A stretch of 64,000 nucleotides of DNA from Chryseobacterium sp. IHB B 17019 (GCF_001456155.1 NZ_CP013293.1:2728001-2792000), one strand, 5' to 3'; positions 18,148-25,774 are shown, numbered from the stretch's first letter. The notes: a model not told the origin generated them from the letters alone. Made by a program: numbers and translations.

Positions 18148-18927
18148 ATGGATGATTCTGAGAAAAAACACCCTTTAATTGAGGTCTGGAACACTTATCC
18201 CGGAATTAGGCAGGAAAATCAACACATCTCAAACATTCCCCCTATTGAGCGGATCATTGGGGAAATGTTCGCCATCGGTGAATTTTATTACTATGTACTA
18301 AACCTTACAAACAGTACAGTCTCTCATCACCACGAAAATATTTTAAAGCTTCACGGTCTGAAAAAATATCCTCAGAATTTAAAAGAAGTCATTGACCTCG
18401 TTCATCCCGATGATATTGATTTTATTACAAAAGCTGAGCAAAAAGTTGTAGAAAAATTAATGGAAATCGGGAAAGAGCATCAGCTTTTCCTCAAGCCCAG
18501 CTATTGTTTCAGGATGAAAACTGCCGCCGGAAACTATGAGCTATTCCATCATCAGGCCATTCTTACCTGGGAAGATGAAAATAAAAACCTGGTTCAGTCC
18601 ATTAATATTCATACCAACATCAACCATATTACCAAAGAAAACCCACGTACAGTTTTAATTTCGGGGATTGGTCCGAGGAAGGATTTTTATCAAATAAAAA
18701 TTGAAGATTCTTCTACAATTAAGAGCTTTCGCGAAATAAATTTAACCAAAAGAGAAACAGAAATCTTATCTTTCATTGTAAAAGGATATTCGGGATCTGA
18801 AATTTCAAAAATCCTGATTTTGTCTGAGCATACCGTCCGTTCTCACCGTAAAAATATTTTAGCCAAAACAAGCTCGAGAAATAGCAAAGAATTATTAAAA
18901 AAAGCCTTTGAATGGGGACTTATATAA
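18148..18927 (+). CDS. LuxR-type transcriptional regulator with PAS-like sensor
   Basis: A 259-residue regulator. The first 150 residues resemble a PAS fold (FYYYVLNLTNSTVSHHHENILKLHGL, then DLVHPDDIDFITKAEQ and a strand with ILTWEDENKNLVQ), the typical flavobacterial arrangement. The last 60 residues are a LuxR/FixJ helix-turn-helix: LTKRETEILSFIVKGYSGSEISKILILSEHTVRSHRKNI. It has no response-regulator receiver domain, so it probably senses a small ligand directly. I chose the ATG at 18148; an in-frame TTG two codons earlier is possible but unnecessary. Target genes unknown; the divergent barrel gene and the following oxygenase are candidates by position. Confidence 0.88.
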   Translation: MDDSEKKHPLIEVWNTYPGIRQENQHISNIPPIERIIGEMFAIGEFYYYVLNLTNSTVSHHHENILKLHGLKKYPQNLKEVIDLVHPDDIDFITKAEQKVVEKLMEIGKEHQLFLKPSYCFRMKTAAGNYELFHHQAILTWEDENKNLVQSINIHTNINHITKENPRTVLISGIGPRKDFYQIKIEDSSTIKSFREINLTKRETEILSFIVKGYSGSEISKILILSEHTVRSHRKNILAKTSSRNSKELLKKAFEWGLI

Positions 18928-18928
18928 G

Positions 18929-19027
18929 GTCAATTGTTAATGGTAAATAGTGAATTTTTTATCATCAATGAATTGACCAATGAGGATTCCATCATTAAAA
19001 TTGACCATTAACTATTCACTATTGACC
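18929..19027. repeat. Nested inverted repeats in intergenic DNA
   Basis: AATAGTGAA (near 18946) is matched by its complement TTCACTATT (near 19014), and TTAATGGT (near 18938) by ACCATTAA (near 19003). GGTCAATT/AATTGACC also recur. This is a patchwork of short inverted and direct copies, of a sort I recall in Chryseobacterium spacers. Folding would form a weak AT-rich cruciform. Confidence 0.45.
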
Positions 19028-19090
19028 AATTCAAATTCCTGATAAATCTCACTCCACAATTTCGGCGCAAAACTTGTATTTTTATTCTCA

Positions 19091-20287
19091 ATGGAAATAC
19101 CGATTTTACAACCACGTTTCAAAGATTCAGCACATTTTAAAAGCTTTTGGGAAAAGGGCAACGGAAAACAACTTTTAGAATTTTCCGAAGCAGAAGTCAG
19201 TTTCAAAGATTTTGAGAAGTTTGCTCCCTACTATTATCACGTGGATGAAATTGGTGATCAAGTCGTAAAAGACGTCTATTTAACGAAAAAATTTCATGAA
19301 GCATCGAGGGAAATCGAGCAATACATCAGAAAAGGAGTTTCTGAAACAGATGACGTTCCGGAAAGTGTAAAAAAACTGTTTCTTCAAACGCAAAAAATCC
19401 CAGATTGGCTGGATTATGATTTAATTAAAAACGGTGCAGAACTTTGCATGAGAAGCAACCTGGATTCATTGATTTCCTTGCGGGATTACTGCTTAATCGG
19501 TGGTTATGATTATGCTTATCTCAACAAATCTTTGATCGCTACCGAGGCATTAAAAAAAGGCGCTGTGAAAAGACTTTCTGAAACATTGGATTTTTGGGTC
19601 AATGTAACAAGATATGATGCTTTGGAAATCCATAAAAAAGGCTATGAATTTGCTATAAAAACTCGCTTAATTCATTCTTGCGCAAGACTTTCCCTCAAAA
19701 AACATTATAAAAGTTGGGACACGGACAATTGGGGTGAACCTATCAATTCCTGGGATATGATGGCAACATATATTGGTTTTAGCCTGGTTTTTATGCATAG
19801 TCTTCACAAATTGGGAAATACATTTTCAGAGCAGGAAGAAAAAGGGCTGTTCCACCTTTGGAAATACGTCGGATATTTATTGGGAATCCCCGAAAACCTT
19901 TTACCGGACGACAAAAAACAGGCTACACAATACTTTTATTTATGGACTTCCATTCAGCCTCCTGCTGACAAAGATTCCGTTCTCCTGGCTCATTCCTTGT
20001 TAAATGAATCATTAGAAAATCCTATCTTAAAATACAGATTTCAGCGAAAAAATTTACGTTATCTCCATATTTGCTGCACTTGGTTTTTACTTGATGAAGA
20101 AGTCTGTAAAAGACTGCAGATTCCGGAAGTTTCCAACAAAAATGCTTTCCCGAAAACCAAATGGGTTATCAATAAAATTTACGATACAATAGTAAGTCGG
20201 GAAGCCAGGATCAAGAAAGGAAATAAAGATCAGACGAAAGTTTTGAGCGATTATCTTAAAATTACCCAAAACTCAAATTTTCATTAA
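19091..20287 (+). CDS. MpaB-family oxygenase (DUF2236)
   Basis: A 398-residue protein of the DUF2236/MpaB family, which includes the rubber-cleaving latex-clearing protein and the fungal oxygenase MpaB, thought to be haem-dependent oxygenases. The signature TRLIHSCAR (191-199) contains the family's conserved Arg-His...Arg, with H195 the candidate haem ligand. The following NWGEPINSWDMMATYIGFSL matches the usual second conserved block. The N-terminus is extended compared with short members. No signal peptide, so it is likely cytoplasmic. The substrate is unknown. It follows the LuxR-type regulator on the same strand, separated by a repeat-rich 163 bases. Confidence 0.85.
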   Translation: MEIPILQPRFKDSAHFKSFWEKGNGKQLLEFSEAEVSFKDFEKFAPYYYHVDEIGDQVVKDVYLTKKFHEASREIEQYIRKGVSETDDVPESVKKLFLQTQKIPDWLDYDLIKNGAELCMRSNLDSLISLRDYCLIGGYDYAYLNKSLIATEALKKGAVKRLSETLDFWVNVTRYDALEIHKKGYEFAIKTRLIHSCARLSLKKHYKSWDTDNWGEPINSWDMMATYIGFSLVFMHSLHKLGNTFSEQEEKGLFHLWKYVGYLLGIPENLLPDDKKQATQYFYLWTSIQPPADKDSVLLAHSLLNESLENPILKYRFQRKNLRYLHICCTWFLLDEEVCKRLQIPEVSNKNAFPKTKWVINKIYDTIVSREARIKKGNKDQTKVLSDYLKITQNSNFH

Positions 20288-20296
20288 TATTTTCAG

Positions 20297-20401
20297 GAGC
20301 TTAATCCCGCTTTCCGCTGCAATCTTTTTTTTCAAAAAAGGATTTCCACTGCAATCGGGGCTAGAATTTCAGGACTGGTGGCTTCGGGAGCCTCAGCCAC
20401 C
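20297..20401. repeat. Chryseobacterium-type intergenic element upstream of recA
   Basis: Sequence beginning GAGCTTAATCCCGCTTTCCG and including GGATTTCCACTGCAATCGGG matches, from memory, a repeat dispersed in Chryseobacterium spacers. It carries two hairpins: CTTTTTT/AAAAAAG around 20323-20341, and GGTGGCT/AGCCACC at 20377-20401. It is notably G+C-richer than its surroundings. It could also terminate transcription from the oxygenase gene. Confidence 0.55.
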
Positions 20402-20555
20402 AATCAATTGTAGTTTTTTTAATCAATTTGCTGTCGGTTACTAAAATAAATATGAATTAGTTATAAATAAAAAGCGAGCAAAACTTTATATTTTTTTTAA
20501 CTATAAAAACAGTTTTCAGGAGCAAATAATATTAGTTTTTGAGCGTAAAATTTCG

Positions 20556-20563
20556 TACTTTTG
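20556..20563 (+). promoter_or_regulatory. -7 element of recA promoter
   Basis: TACTTTTG fits TAnnTTTG, 20 bases before the chosen recA ATG. Its position inside a longer in-frame ORF beginning with TTG at 20539 is a reason to reject that longer start. Confidence 0.5.
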
Positions 20564-20583
20564 ATCAATTATTTAAACATCAG

Positions 20584-21591
20584 ATGAGTAACATAGACGA
20601 TAAGAAAAAAGCACTCGCTTTAGTGCTTGACAAACTAGATAAAACATACGGAAAAGGGACGGTAATGACGCTGGGAGACAACTCAGTAGACAATACAATA
20701 GAGGTGATTCCTTCAGGATCTTTAGGATTAGACATCGCTCTTGGAGTGGGCGGTTATCCGAGAGGAAGAATCATCGAAATCTACGGCCCGGAATCTTCAG
20801 GTAAAACAACTTTAACACTTCACGCCATCGCAGAAGCTCAGAAGGCAGGAGGAATTGCAGCATTTATCGATGCAGAGCACGCTTTCGACAGAGGATATGC
20901 AGGAAAACTGGGAATTGACCTGGAAAACCTTATTATTTCACAACCGGATAACGGTGAGCAGGCATTAGAAATTGCTGATAACTTAATCCGTTCAGGAGCT
21001 ATTGATATCGTGGTAATTGACTCTGTTGCAGCACTTACTCCAAAAGCTGAGATCGAAGGTGAAATGGGAGACTCCAAAATGGGTCTTCATGCAAGGTTGA
21101 TGTCTCAGGCTTTGAGAAAACTGACAGCAACTATTTCAAGAACAAAATGTACGGTAATCTTCATCAACCAGTTGAGAGAGAAAATCGGGGTAATGTTCGG
21201 GAATCCGGAAACGACAACAGGTGGTAACGCATTGAAATTCTACGCTTCAGTAAGAGTTGATATTAGAAAAGCAAGTGCGCCGATCAAAAACGGAGATGAA
21301 GCCATTGGAAGCCGTGTAAAAGTGAAGATCGTGAAAAACAAGGTAGCTCCACCTTTCAAAATGGCAGAATTCGACATCATGTATGGTGAAGGAGTTTCCA
21401 AAACAGGAGAGATTCTTGATCAGGCGGTAGAATTAGGAATTGTGAAGAAAAGCGGTTCTTGGTTCAGCTACGAAGAAACAAAACTTGGACAAGGTCGTGA
21501 CGCCGTAAAAGACGTGTTAAAAGACAATCCTGAACTTGCTGAAGAATTGGAAAACAAAATTAAAGAAGAATTGAAGAATAAAGCTAAATAA
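20584..21591 (+). CDS. recA: RecA recombinase
   Basis: A 335-residue DNA recombinase that coats single-stranded DNA, catalyses strand exchange and drives SOS-type responses. The Walker A motif GPESSGKTT is at 68-76, followed by [22 protein letters not shown] (Walker B and loop 1), [28 protein letters not shown] (loop 2) and a conserved C-terminal domain. I chose the ATG at 20584 ([20 protein letters not shown]), the normal family start. A TTG start at 20539 would add 15 residues and place the promoter inside the gene. A terminator follows. No LexA-type SOS box is recognisable upstream. Confidence 0.98.
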   Translation: MSNIDDKKKALALVLDKLDKTYGKGTVMTLGDNSVDNTIEVIPSGSLGLDIALGVGGYPRGRIIEIYGPESSGKTTLTLHAIAEAQKAGGIAAFIDAEHAFDRGYAGKLGIDLENLIISQPDNGEQALEIADNLIRSGAIDIVVIDSVAALTPKAEIEGEMGDSKMGLHARLMSQALRKLTATISRTKCTVIFINQLREKIGVMFGNPETTTGGNALKFYASVRVDIRKASAPIKNGDEAIGSRVKVKIVKNKVAPPFKMAEFDIMYGEGVSKTGEILDQAVELGIVKKSGSWFSYEETKLGQGRDAVKDVLKDNPELAEELENKIKEELKNKAK

Positions 21592-21617
21592 GTTTTTTGA
21601 TTTTAAGATATTGAAAG

Positions 21618-21642
21618 GCAGCCTGAAAAGGCTGTCTTTTTT
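21618..21642 (+). terminator. recA terminator
   Basis: GGCAGCC and GGCTGTC pair (one G-T wobble) around TGAAAA, followed by six T residues. Confidence 0.8.
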
Positions 21643-21736
21643 GTTACCACAGATTTCTCAGATCTGCGCAGATGATTGTGTTGATTGTGGAAGAAATTAG
21701 TAGTATTTGTGGTTAAAAATTACATGGTGATTTAAA

Positions 21737-21765
21737 CCACCCCCTCCAGAGGAGGGAATTTTGGA
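21737..21765. repeat. CCACCCCCTCCAGAGGAGGG intergenic repeat, copy 1
   Basis: A C-rich then G-rich palindrome (CCCTCC-AGA-GGAGGG) ending AATTTT. A near copy lies at 27035-27059 upstream of menE's end. It stands out in AT-rich DNA. Just before it, at 21648-21675, is a degenerate CACAGATTTCTCAGATCTGC repeat of another common type. Confidence 0.6.
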
Positions 21766-21796
21766 GACATTTATCAAAACTAATTTCTAAATAAAA

Positions 21797-21838
21797 ATGT
21801 CAAAATGTCACTTTCTGTGAATCGGTATTTTTTTTGCG
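21797..21838 (+). promoter_or_regulatory. htpG promoter region: TGTCA boxes and a GG-N10-GC (-24/-12) element
   Basis: AATGTCAAAATGTCAC carries two direct TGTCA boxes 8 bases apart. Eleven or so bases later CGGTATTTTTTTTGC places GG (21824-21825) and GC (21836-21837) exactly 10 bases apart, as in a sigma-54 promoter. Predicted start near 21849, 24 bases before the ATG. No TAnnTTTG box is seen. Confidence 0.45.
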
Positions 21839-21872
21839 AAAGAATTGGAAGAAAATTAAAACTATAAATATT

Positions 21873-23765
21873 ATGACTAAAGGAAATATTAATGTATCTG
21901 TGGAAAATATTTTCCCGCTTATCAAAAAATTTCTTTACAGTGATCACGAAATATTCTTGAGAGAGCTGATCTCCAATGCAACCGACGCTACTTTAAAATT
22001 AAAACATTTAACGAGCATCGGGGAAGCAAAAGTAGAATATGGCAATCCTAAAATTGAGGTTAAGGTCGACAAAGAAAATAAAACGCTTCGCATCATTGAT
22101 CAGGGGATCGGTATGACAGCCGAAGAAGTTGAAAAATACATCAATCAGGTTGCGTTTTCCGGAGCTGAGGAGTTTTTGGAAAAATATAAAGATTCTGCGA
22201 AAGATTCAGGGATTATCGGACATTTCGGACTTGGATTTTACTCTGCATTTATGGTTGCAGAGAAAGTCGAAATCTTAACAAAATCTTATAAAGAAGAACC
22301 GGCAGTTCGCTGGATTTGCGACGGAAGTCCTGAGTTTACTCTTGAAGAAACAGCAGATAAAACCGACAGAGGAACGGAAATCATCCTTCACATTGCAGAA
22401 GATTCAACAGAATTTTTGGAAGAAGGAAAAATCCGTGAACTGTTGCTGAAATATAACAAATTCATGCCTGTTCCAATTAAATTCGGGACAAGAACTCACA
22501 CATTGCCGTTGCCGGAAGATGCTCTGGAAGGTACGGTTGCAGAAACGGAAGAGGTTGACAATATCATCAACAATCCTACTCCAGCCTGGACGATGGCACC
22601 AAGCGAACTGACAAATGAAGATTATATGAAATTCTACCACGAGCTGTATCCGATGCAGTTTGAGGAACCTTTGTTTAATATTCATTTGAATGTTGATTAT
22701 CCGTTCAACCTGACAGGGATTTTGTTCTTCCCTAAATTGAATAACAGCTTAAATATTGAAAAAGATAAAATTCAATTATATCAGAATCAGGTATTTGTAA
22801 CAGATGAAGTGAAAGGTATTGTTCCTGATTTCCTGATGCTTCTTCGTGGAGTTATTGATTCTCCGGATATTCCATTGAATGTTTCGCGTTCTTGCTTACA
22901 GGCAGATGGCGCGGTGAAGAAAATCTCTTCTTACATCACGAAAAAAGTAGCCGACAAAATGGCTTCTTTAATCAACGAAAACCGTGAAGATTATGAGAAA
23001 AAATGGAATGATATTAAAGTTGTTATCGAATATGGAATCGTAACGGAAGAGAAGTTTGCCGAGAAAGCAGATAAATTCACACTATATCCTACAACTGACG
23101 GAAAATATTTCCTGTGGAATGAATTGGAAGAAAAAATTAAAACTAATCAAACAGATAAAGACGGTAAATTAATCGTCCTGTATGCTTCCAATGCGGATGA
23201 ACAGCACGGCTATATCCAGTCGGCAAAAGATAAAGGATATGAGGTTCTTCTTTTAGATTCCCCGATTGTTCCTCACGTTATCCAAAAGCTGGAGGCTTCC
23301 AAAGAGAAGATTTCGTTTGCAAGAGTGGATGCAGATCACATCAATAATCTGATTAAAAAAGATGAGCCAATCATTTCTAAATTAAATGAGACCGAAAAGG
23401 AATCATTAAAAAAGAATGTGGAAGAAGCTGTAAATGATCCAAAATTCACGATTCAGCTTGAAGATTTAGACAGTACTGATGCGCCATTCACGATTACGCA
23501 ACCTGAATTCATGAGAAGAATGAAAGATATGCAGGCAACCGGTGGTGGCGGAATGTTTGGAATGGGCGGCTTCCCGGAAATGTATAATTTGGTAGTGAAT
23601 TCTAACAGTGAGTTTGCCAATCAGATTTTGAAAACTGAAAATACTGAGGAAAAAGAAGGATTGATTAAACATGCTTTGGATTTGGCCAAGCTTTCTCAGA
23701 ATTTATTGAAAGGAAAAGAGCTGACGGACTTTATTCAGAGAAGTTATAAGCAATTGGAAAAGTAA
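21873..23765 (+). CDS. htpG: Molecular chaperone HtpG (Hsp90)
   Basis: A 630-residue cytoplasmic Hsp90 that remodels client proteins using ATP. The N-terminal GHKL ATPase motifs are present: LRELISNATDATLKLK with catalytic Glu and Asn, IIDQGIGMT and GHFGLGFYSAFMVA. Middle and C-terminal dimerisation domains follow at the expected lengths. The ATG at 21873 begins MTKGNINVSVENIFPLIK, the normal family start. An in-frame TTG at 21834 overlaps the presumed promoter and is rejected. A Gly/Met-rich stretch (GGGGMFGMGGFPEMYN) near residue 570 is typical of Bacteroidota HtpG. A very strong terminator follows. Confidence 0.97.
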   Translation: MTKGNINVSVENIFPLIKKFLYSDHEIFLRELISNATDATLKLKHLTSIGEAKVEYGNPKIEVKVDKENKTLRIIDQGIGMTAEEVEKYINQVAFSGAEEFLEKYKDSAKDSGIIGHFGLGFYSAFMVAEKVEILTKSYKEEPAVRWICDGSPEFTLEETADKTDRGTEIILHIAEDSTEFLEEGKIRELLLKYNKFMPVPIKFGTRTHTLPLPEDALEGTVAETEEVDNIINNPTPAWTMAPSELTNEDYMKFYHELYPMQFEEPLFNIHLNVDYPFNLTGILFFPKLNNSLNIEKDKIQLYQNQVFVTDEVKGIVPDFLMLLRGVIDSPDIPLNVSRSCLQADGAVKKISSYITKKVADKMASLINENREDYEKKWNDIKVVIEYGIVTEEKFAEKADKFTLYPTTDGKYFLWNELEEKIKTNQTDKDGKLIVLYASNADEQHGYIQSAKDKGYEVLLLDSPIVPHVIQKLEASKEKISFARVDADHINNLIKKDEPIISKLNETEKESLKKNVEEAVNDPKFTIQLEDLDSTDAPFTITQPEFMRRMKDMQATGGGGMFGMGGFPEMYNLVVNSNSEFANQILKTENTEEKEGLIKHALDLAKLSQNLLKGKELTDFIQRSYKQLEK

Positions 23766-23784
23766 TTTAACTATTTTATATTGG

Positions 23785-23822
23785 GTTTCGGCGGTGCCTT
23801 TGGCACCGCCGAAACTTTTTCT
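23785..23822 (+). terminator. htpG terminator
   Basis: A 14-base-pair perfect stem, GTTTCGGCGGTGCC with its complement GGCACCGCCGAAAC, around a three-base loop, followed by T5. It is the strongest hairpin in the window. Confidence 0.92.
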
Positions 23823-23847
23823 TAAAGGCTGAGCAAAGCGGAGCCTC

Positions 23848-23886
23848 ACTCATAACTCATAACTCATAACTCATAACTTATAACTC
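23848..23886. repeat. Heptamer tandem repeat ACTCATA
   Basis: Four exact copies of ACTCATA, one ACTTATA and a partial copy, running into the stop codon region of the alkyltransferase-like gene on the minus strand. Copy number could vary by slippage. A small hairpin AGGCT/AGCCT (23826-23846) precedes it. Confidence 0.85.
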
Positions 23887-24174
23887 CTGTAACGGATCCC
23901 AAAACAGCTTCTTAAAATCCTTAATTCTGAAATTTTCCACAACAATTCCTTCTGCTTCCAATTTTTTCTGAAATTCCGGGACGGATAAAGTTCCTGAGCT
24001 TGAAATCACCCGATGTGCAGGAACATCTTTCGGGCAGCCGCCCATTGCTTTTCCGACGTGACGGGAATGGTTGGGATAACCGACTGCTTTGGCAATCGCT
24101 CCATAACTGGTTACTTTTCCTTTGGGAACTAATTTTGTGATTTCCCAGACTTGTTGCTTGAATATTTCGTCCAT
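23878..24174 (-). CDS. Alkyltransferase-like protein (Atl), MGMT fold without the acceptor cysteine
   Basis: A 98-residue protein with the C-terminal DNA-binding domain of O6-methylguanine-DNA methyltransferase. The Tyr in TSYGAIAKAVG (Tyr24) and the Arg finger in SRHVGKAMGG (Arg38) are kept, but the active-site PCHR motif reads PAHR (52-55), so Ala53 replaces the alkyl-accepting Cys. This defines the Atl family, which binds O6-alkylguanine tightly and hands the lesion to nucleotide excision repair rather than reversing it. Automatic annotation as a methyltransferase would be wrong. The neighbouring gene is htpG (convergent). Short length matches Atl proteins. Confidence 0.88.
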   Translation of the reverse strand: MDEIFKQQVWEITKLVPKGKVTSYGAIAKAVGYPNHSRHVGKAMGGCPKDVPAHRVISSSGTLSVPEFQKKLEAEGIVVENFRIKDFKKLFWDPLQEL

Positions 24175-24210
24175 ACAATTTAAACTGCTTTTTATTTTAA
24201 GATACTTAAG

Positions 24211-24299
24211 GTTTTTAGCGCAAAGTTCGCAAAGATTTTTTTGACAAACTTTCTGTTTTTAAGTTTCCAAAGGCGTTCCACTCAGCGAAGTTCTCAAAG
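24211..24299. repeat. Degenerate GCGCAAAGTTCGCAAAG-type repeat
   Basis: TTAGCGCAAAGTTCGCAAAG and the related CCACTCAGCGAAGTTCTCAAAG resemble a further family of flavobacterial spacer repeats known to me from other genomes. No reading frame. Confidence 0.35.
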
Positions 24300-24374
24300 A
24301 TAAATATAGTATTTACTTTCGCATGATTTTTGAATTATTAAAATCTCAATGATCTCTAACTACAATATAAAGTT

Positions 24375-24521
24375 ATGAAAAAATCATTTTTCCGTTGGCT
24401 GAATAAAGTTAATAAAGCAATTTTACCGAAATTGAGTAATAAAGATCCTAATAAACTGACCAAACTTCAAAAAGGAATCCTGGCTTACCGGTATTTTGTC
24501 CTGGTGAATTCTTTAGACTGA
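24375..24521 (+). CDS. Small basic protein, 48 residues
   Basis: A short reading frame starting at ATG 24375: MKKSFFRWLNKVNKAILPKL, then a polar turn SNKDPNKLTKL, then QKGILAYRYFVLVNSLD at the end. It has many Lys/Arg residues and an amphipathic N-terminal helix. From memory, flavobacteria carry a conserved family of this size and pattern (ending YY/YFV...LD), sometimes mislabelled SsrA-binding protein although it is far too short. Support comes from that pattern, a proper ATG and a stop immediately before an intergenic repeat element. Function unknown; membrane- or nucleic-acid-associated by charge. Confidence 0.65.
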   Translation: MKKSFFRWLNKVNKAILPKLSNKDPNKLTKLQKGILAYRYFVLVNSLD

Positions 24522-24528
24522 CAGTTTT

Positions 24529-24643
24529 GCGTGAGGGATATGGAGGGCGCGAGCGAAGCGAGCGGTACAAAGTACCGAAACGAAGTGGAGCCCGGAGAAG
24601 CCCGACCCGAGCTTGGATTCAGCTTTGGAGAGGGGCACGCCCT
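24529..24643. repeat. Structured 115-base interspersed repeat element
   Basis: Begins GCGTGAGGG and ends GGGGCACGCCC, so the ends pair (GCGTG/CACGC). AGGGCG at 24544 also pairs with CGCCCT at 24638. Inside are GCGAGCGAAGCGAGC and a perfect hairpin GGTAC-AAA-GTACC (24564-24576), then GCCCGACCCGAG. It is strongly G+C-rich in AT-rich DNA. I recognise the ends from a repeat common downstream of flavobacterial genes. It has no coding capacity. Confidence 0.7.
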
Positions 24644-24726
24644 AAAATTAAACACCAATAACACTAATATTTTTCACGAATAACACAAATTATCTGTGTA
24701 ATTTGTGTAAGCTGTGGGAAAATAAA

Positions 24727-24752
24727 AAACGCCCCAAAAAGGAGCGTTTGTA
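24727..24752 (-). terminator. Terminator of the deoxyhypusine-synthase-like gene
   Basis: On the minus strand AAACGCTCC and GGGGCGTTT pair (one mismatch) around five T residues, followed by TTTTTATT. Confidence 0.8.
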
Positions 24753-24785
24753 TAAGTTCAAAGCTTCGGACTTTCGTCTTCCAGC

Positions 24786-25760
24786 TTATGCGTTTTCTAA
24801 AATATAAGAGAACATCAATGGTGCACAGATCGTAGCATCACTTTCAACGATAAATTTCGGTGTCGTGATATCCAGCTTACCCCAAGTGATTTTCTCGTTC
24901 GGAACAGCTCCGGAATACGATCCGTAAGAAGTCGTAGAATCCGAAATCTGACAGAAATATGACCAAAACGGAATGTCATGCATTTCCATATCCTGATACA
25001 GCATTGGCACCACACAAATAGGGAAATCTCCTGCAATTCCTCCACCGATCTGGAAGAACCCAACTCCTTTTCCTGCTGAATTTTTAGTGTACCAATCCGC
25101 CAGATACGTCATATATTCGATTCCTGATTTCATTGTTGTAGCCGTCAGTTCACCTTTAATACAATAAGAAGCGAAAATATTACCCATCGTAGAATCTTCC
25201 CATCCCGGAACAACAATCGGTAAGTTTTTCTCTGCTGCGGCGATCATCCAGGAGTTTTCTCTAGGAATTTCGTAATACTGCTCAAGAACTCCTGAAAGGA
25301 TCATTTTATACATAAATTCGTGCGGGAAATATCTTTCTCCTTTTGCTTCTGTATCTTTCCAGATCTCAACGATATGTTTCTGCAGCCTTCTGAAAGCCTC
25401 TTCTTCAGGGATACAGGTATCTGTAACTCTGTTTAATCCTCTTTCCAATAAATCCCACTCGTCCTGAGCCGTCAAATCTCTGTAATGCGGAACTCTTTCG
25501 TAGTGAGAATGCGCCACAAGATTCATCAAATCTTCTTCAAGATTGGCTCCCGTACAAGAAATGAAATCTACTTTGTCCTGACGGATCATCTCCGCAAGAA
25601 TTTTACCCAACTCCGCAGTAGACATTGCTCCCGCCAAAGTAATCATCATTTTTCCACCTTCCTTCAAGTGGGCAACGTATCCTTTAGAAGCGTCCACTAG
25701 CGCTGCTGCATTGAAATGCAGATAGTATTTTTCTATGAATTCAGTAATCGGCTTGTTCAT
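24786..25760 (-). CDS. Deoxyhypusine synthase family protein, possibly a polyamine synthase
   Basis: A 324-residue homologue of deoxyhypusine synthase, an NAD-dependent enzyme that in eukaryotes and archaea transfers an aminobutyl group from spermidine to eIF5A. The NAD-site elements FISCTGANLEEDL (66-78) and SYSGAVPNEKITWGK (281-295) are preserved, as is the final ESDATICAPL strand. At the position of the catalytic Lys (KHHIANA in human) this protein reads GGGIAGD (239-245), so the acceptor-Lys chemistry differs. Bacteria lack eIF5A; the related bacterial enzymes include homospermidine synthases. Flavobacteria are rich in sym-homospermidine, so a polyamine role is a sensible inference, not proven. 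Monocistronic. Confidence 0.85.
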   Translation of the reverse strand: MNKPITEFIEKYYLHFNAAALVDASKGYVAHLKEGGKMMITLAGAMSTAELGKILAEMIRQDKVDFISCTGANLEEDLMNLVAHSHYERVPHYRDLTAQDEWDLLERGLNRVTDTCIPEEEAFRRLQKHIVEIWKDTEAKGERYFPHEFMYKMILSGVLEQYYEIPRENSWMIAAAEKNLPIVVPGWEDSTMGNIFASYCIKGELTATTMKSGIEYMTYLADWYTKNSAGKGVGFFQIGGGIAGDFPICVVPMLYQDMEMHDIPFWSYFCQISDSTTSYGSYSGAVPNEKITWGKLDITTPKFIVESDATICAPLMFSYILENA

Positions 25761-25774
25761 TTTTTTGATTTTTG

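Noticed and set aside
20539-20583. Longer recA start at TTG 20539
   Set aside because: It covers the -7 box at 20556-20563 and adds residues not found in RecA; the ATG at 20584 is normal.
21834-21872. Longer htpG start at TTG 21834
   Set aside because: It overlaps the presumed promoter and adds basic residues foreign to HtpG; MTKGNINVSVENIF at 21873 is the family start.
23848-23886. Possible CRISPR-like array (ACTCATA repeats)
   Set aside because: The repeats are 7 bases and directly adjacent, without spacers; this is a simple tandem repeat.
24529-24643. A small non-coding RNA gene in the G+C-rich element
   Set aside because: No promoter element was found before it and its ends match a dispersed repeat, so I list it as a repeat.
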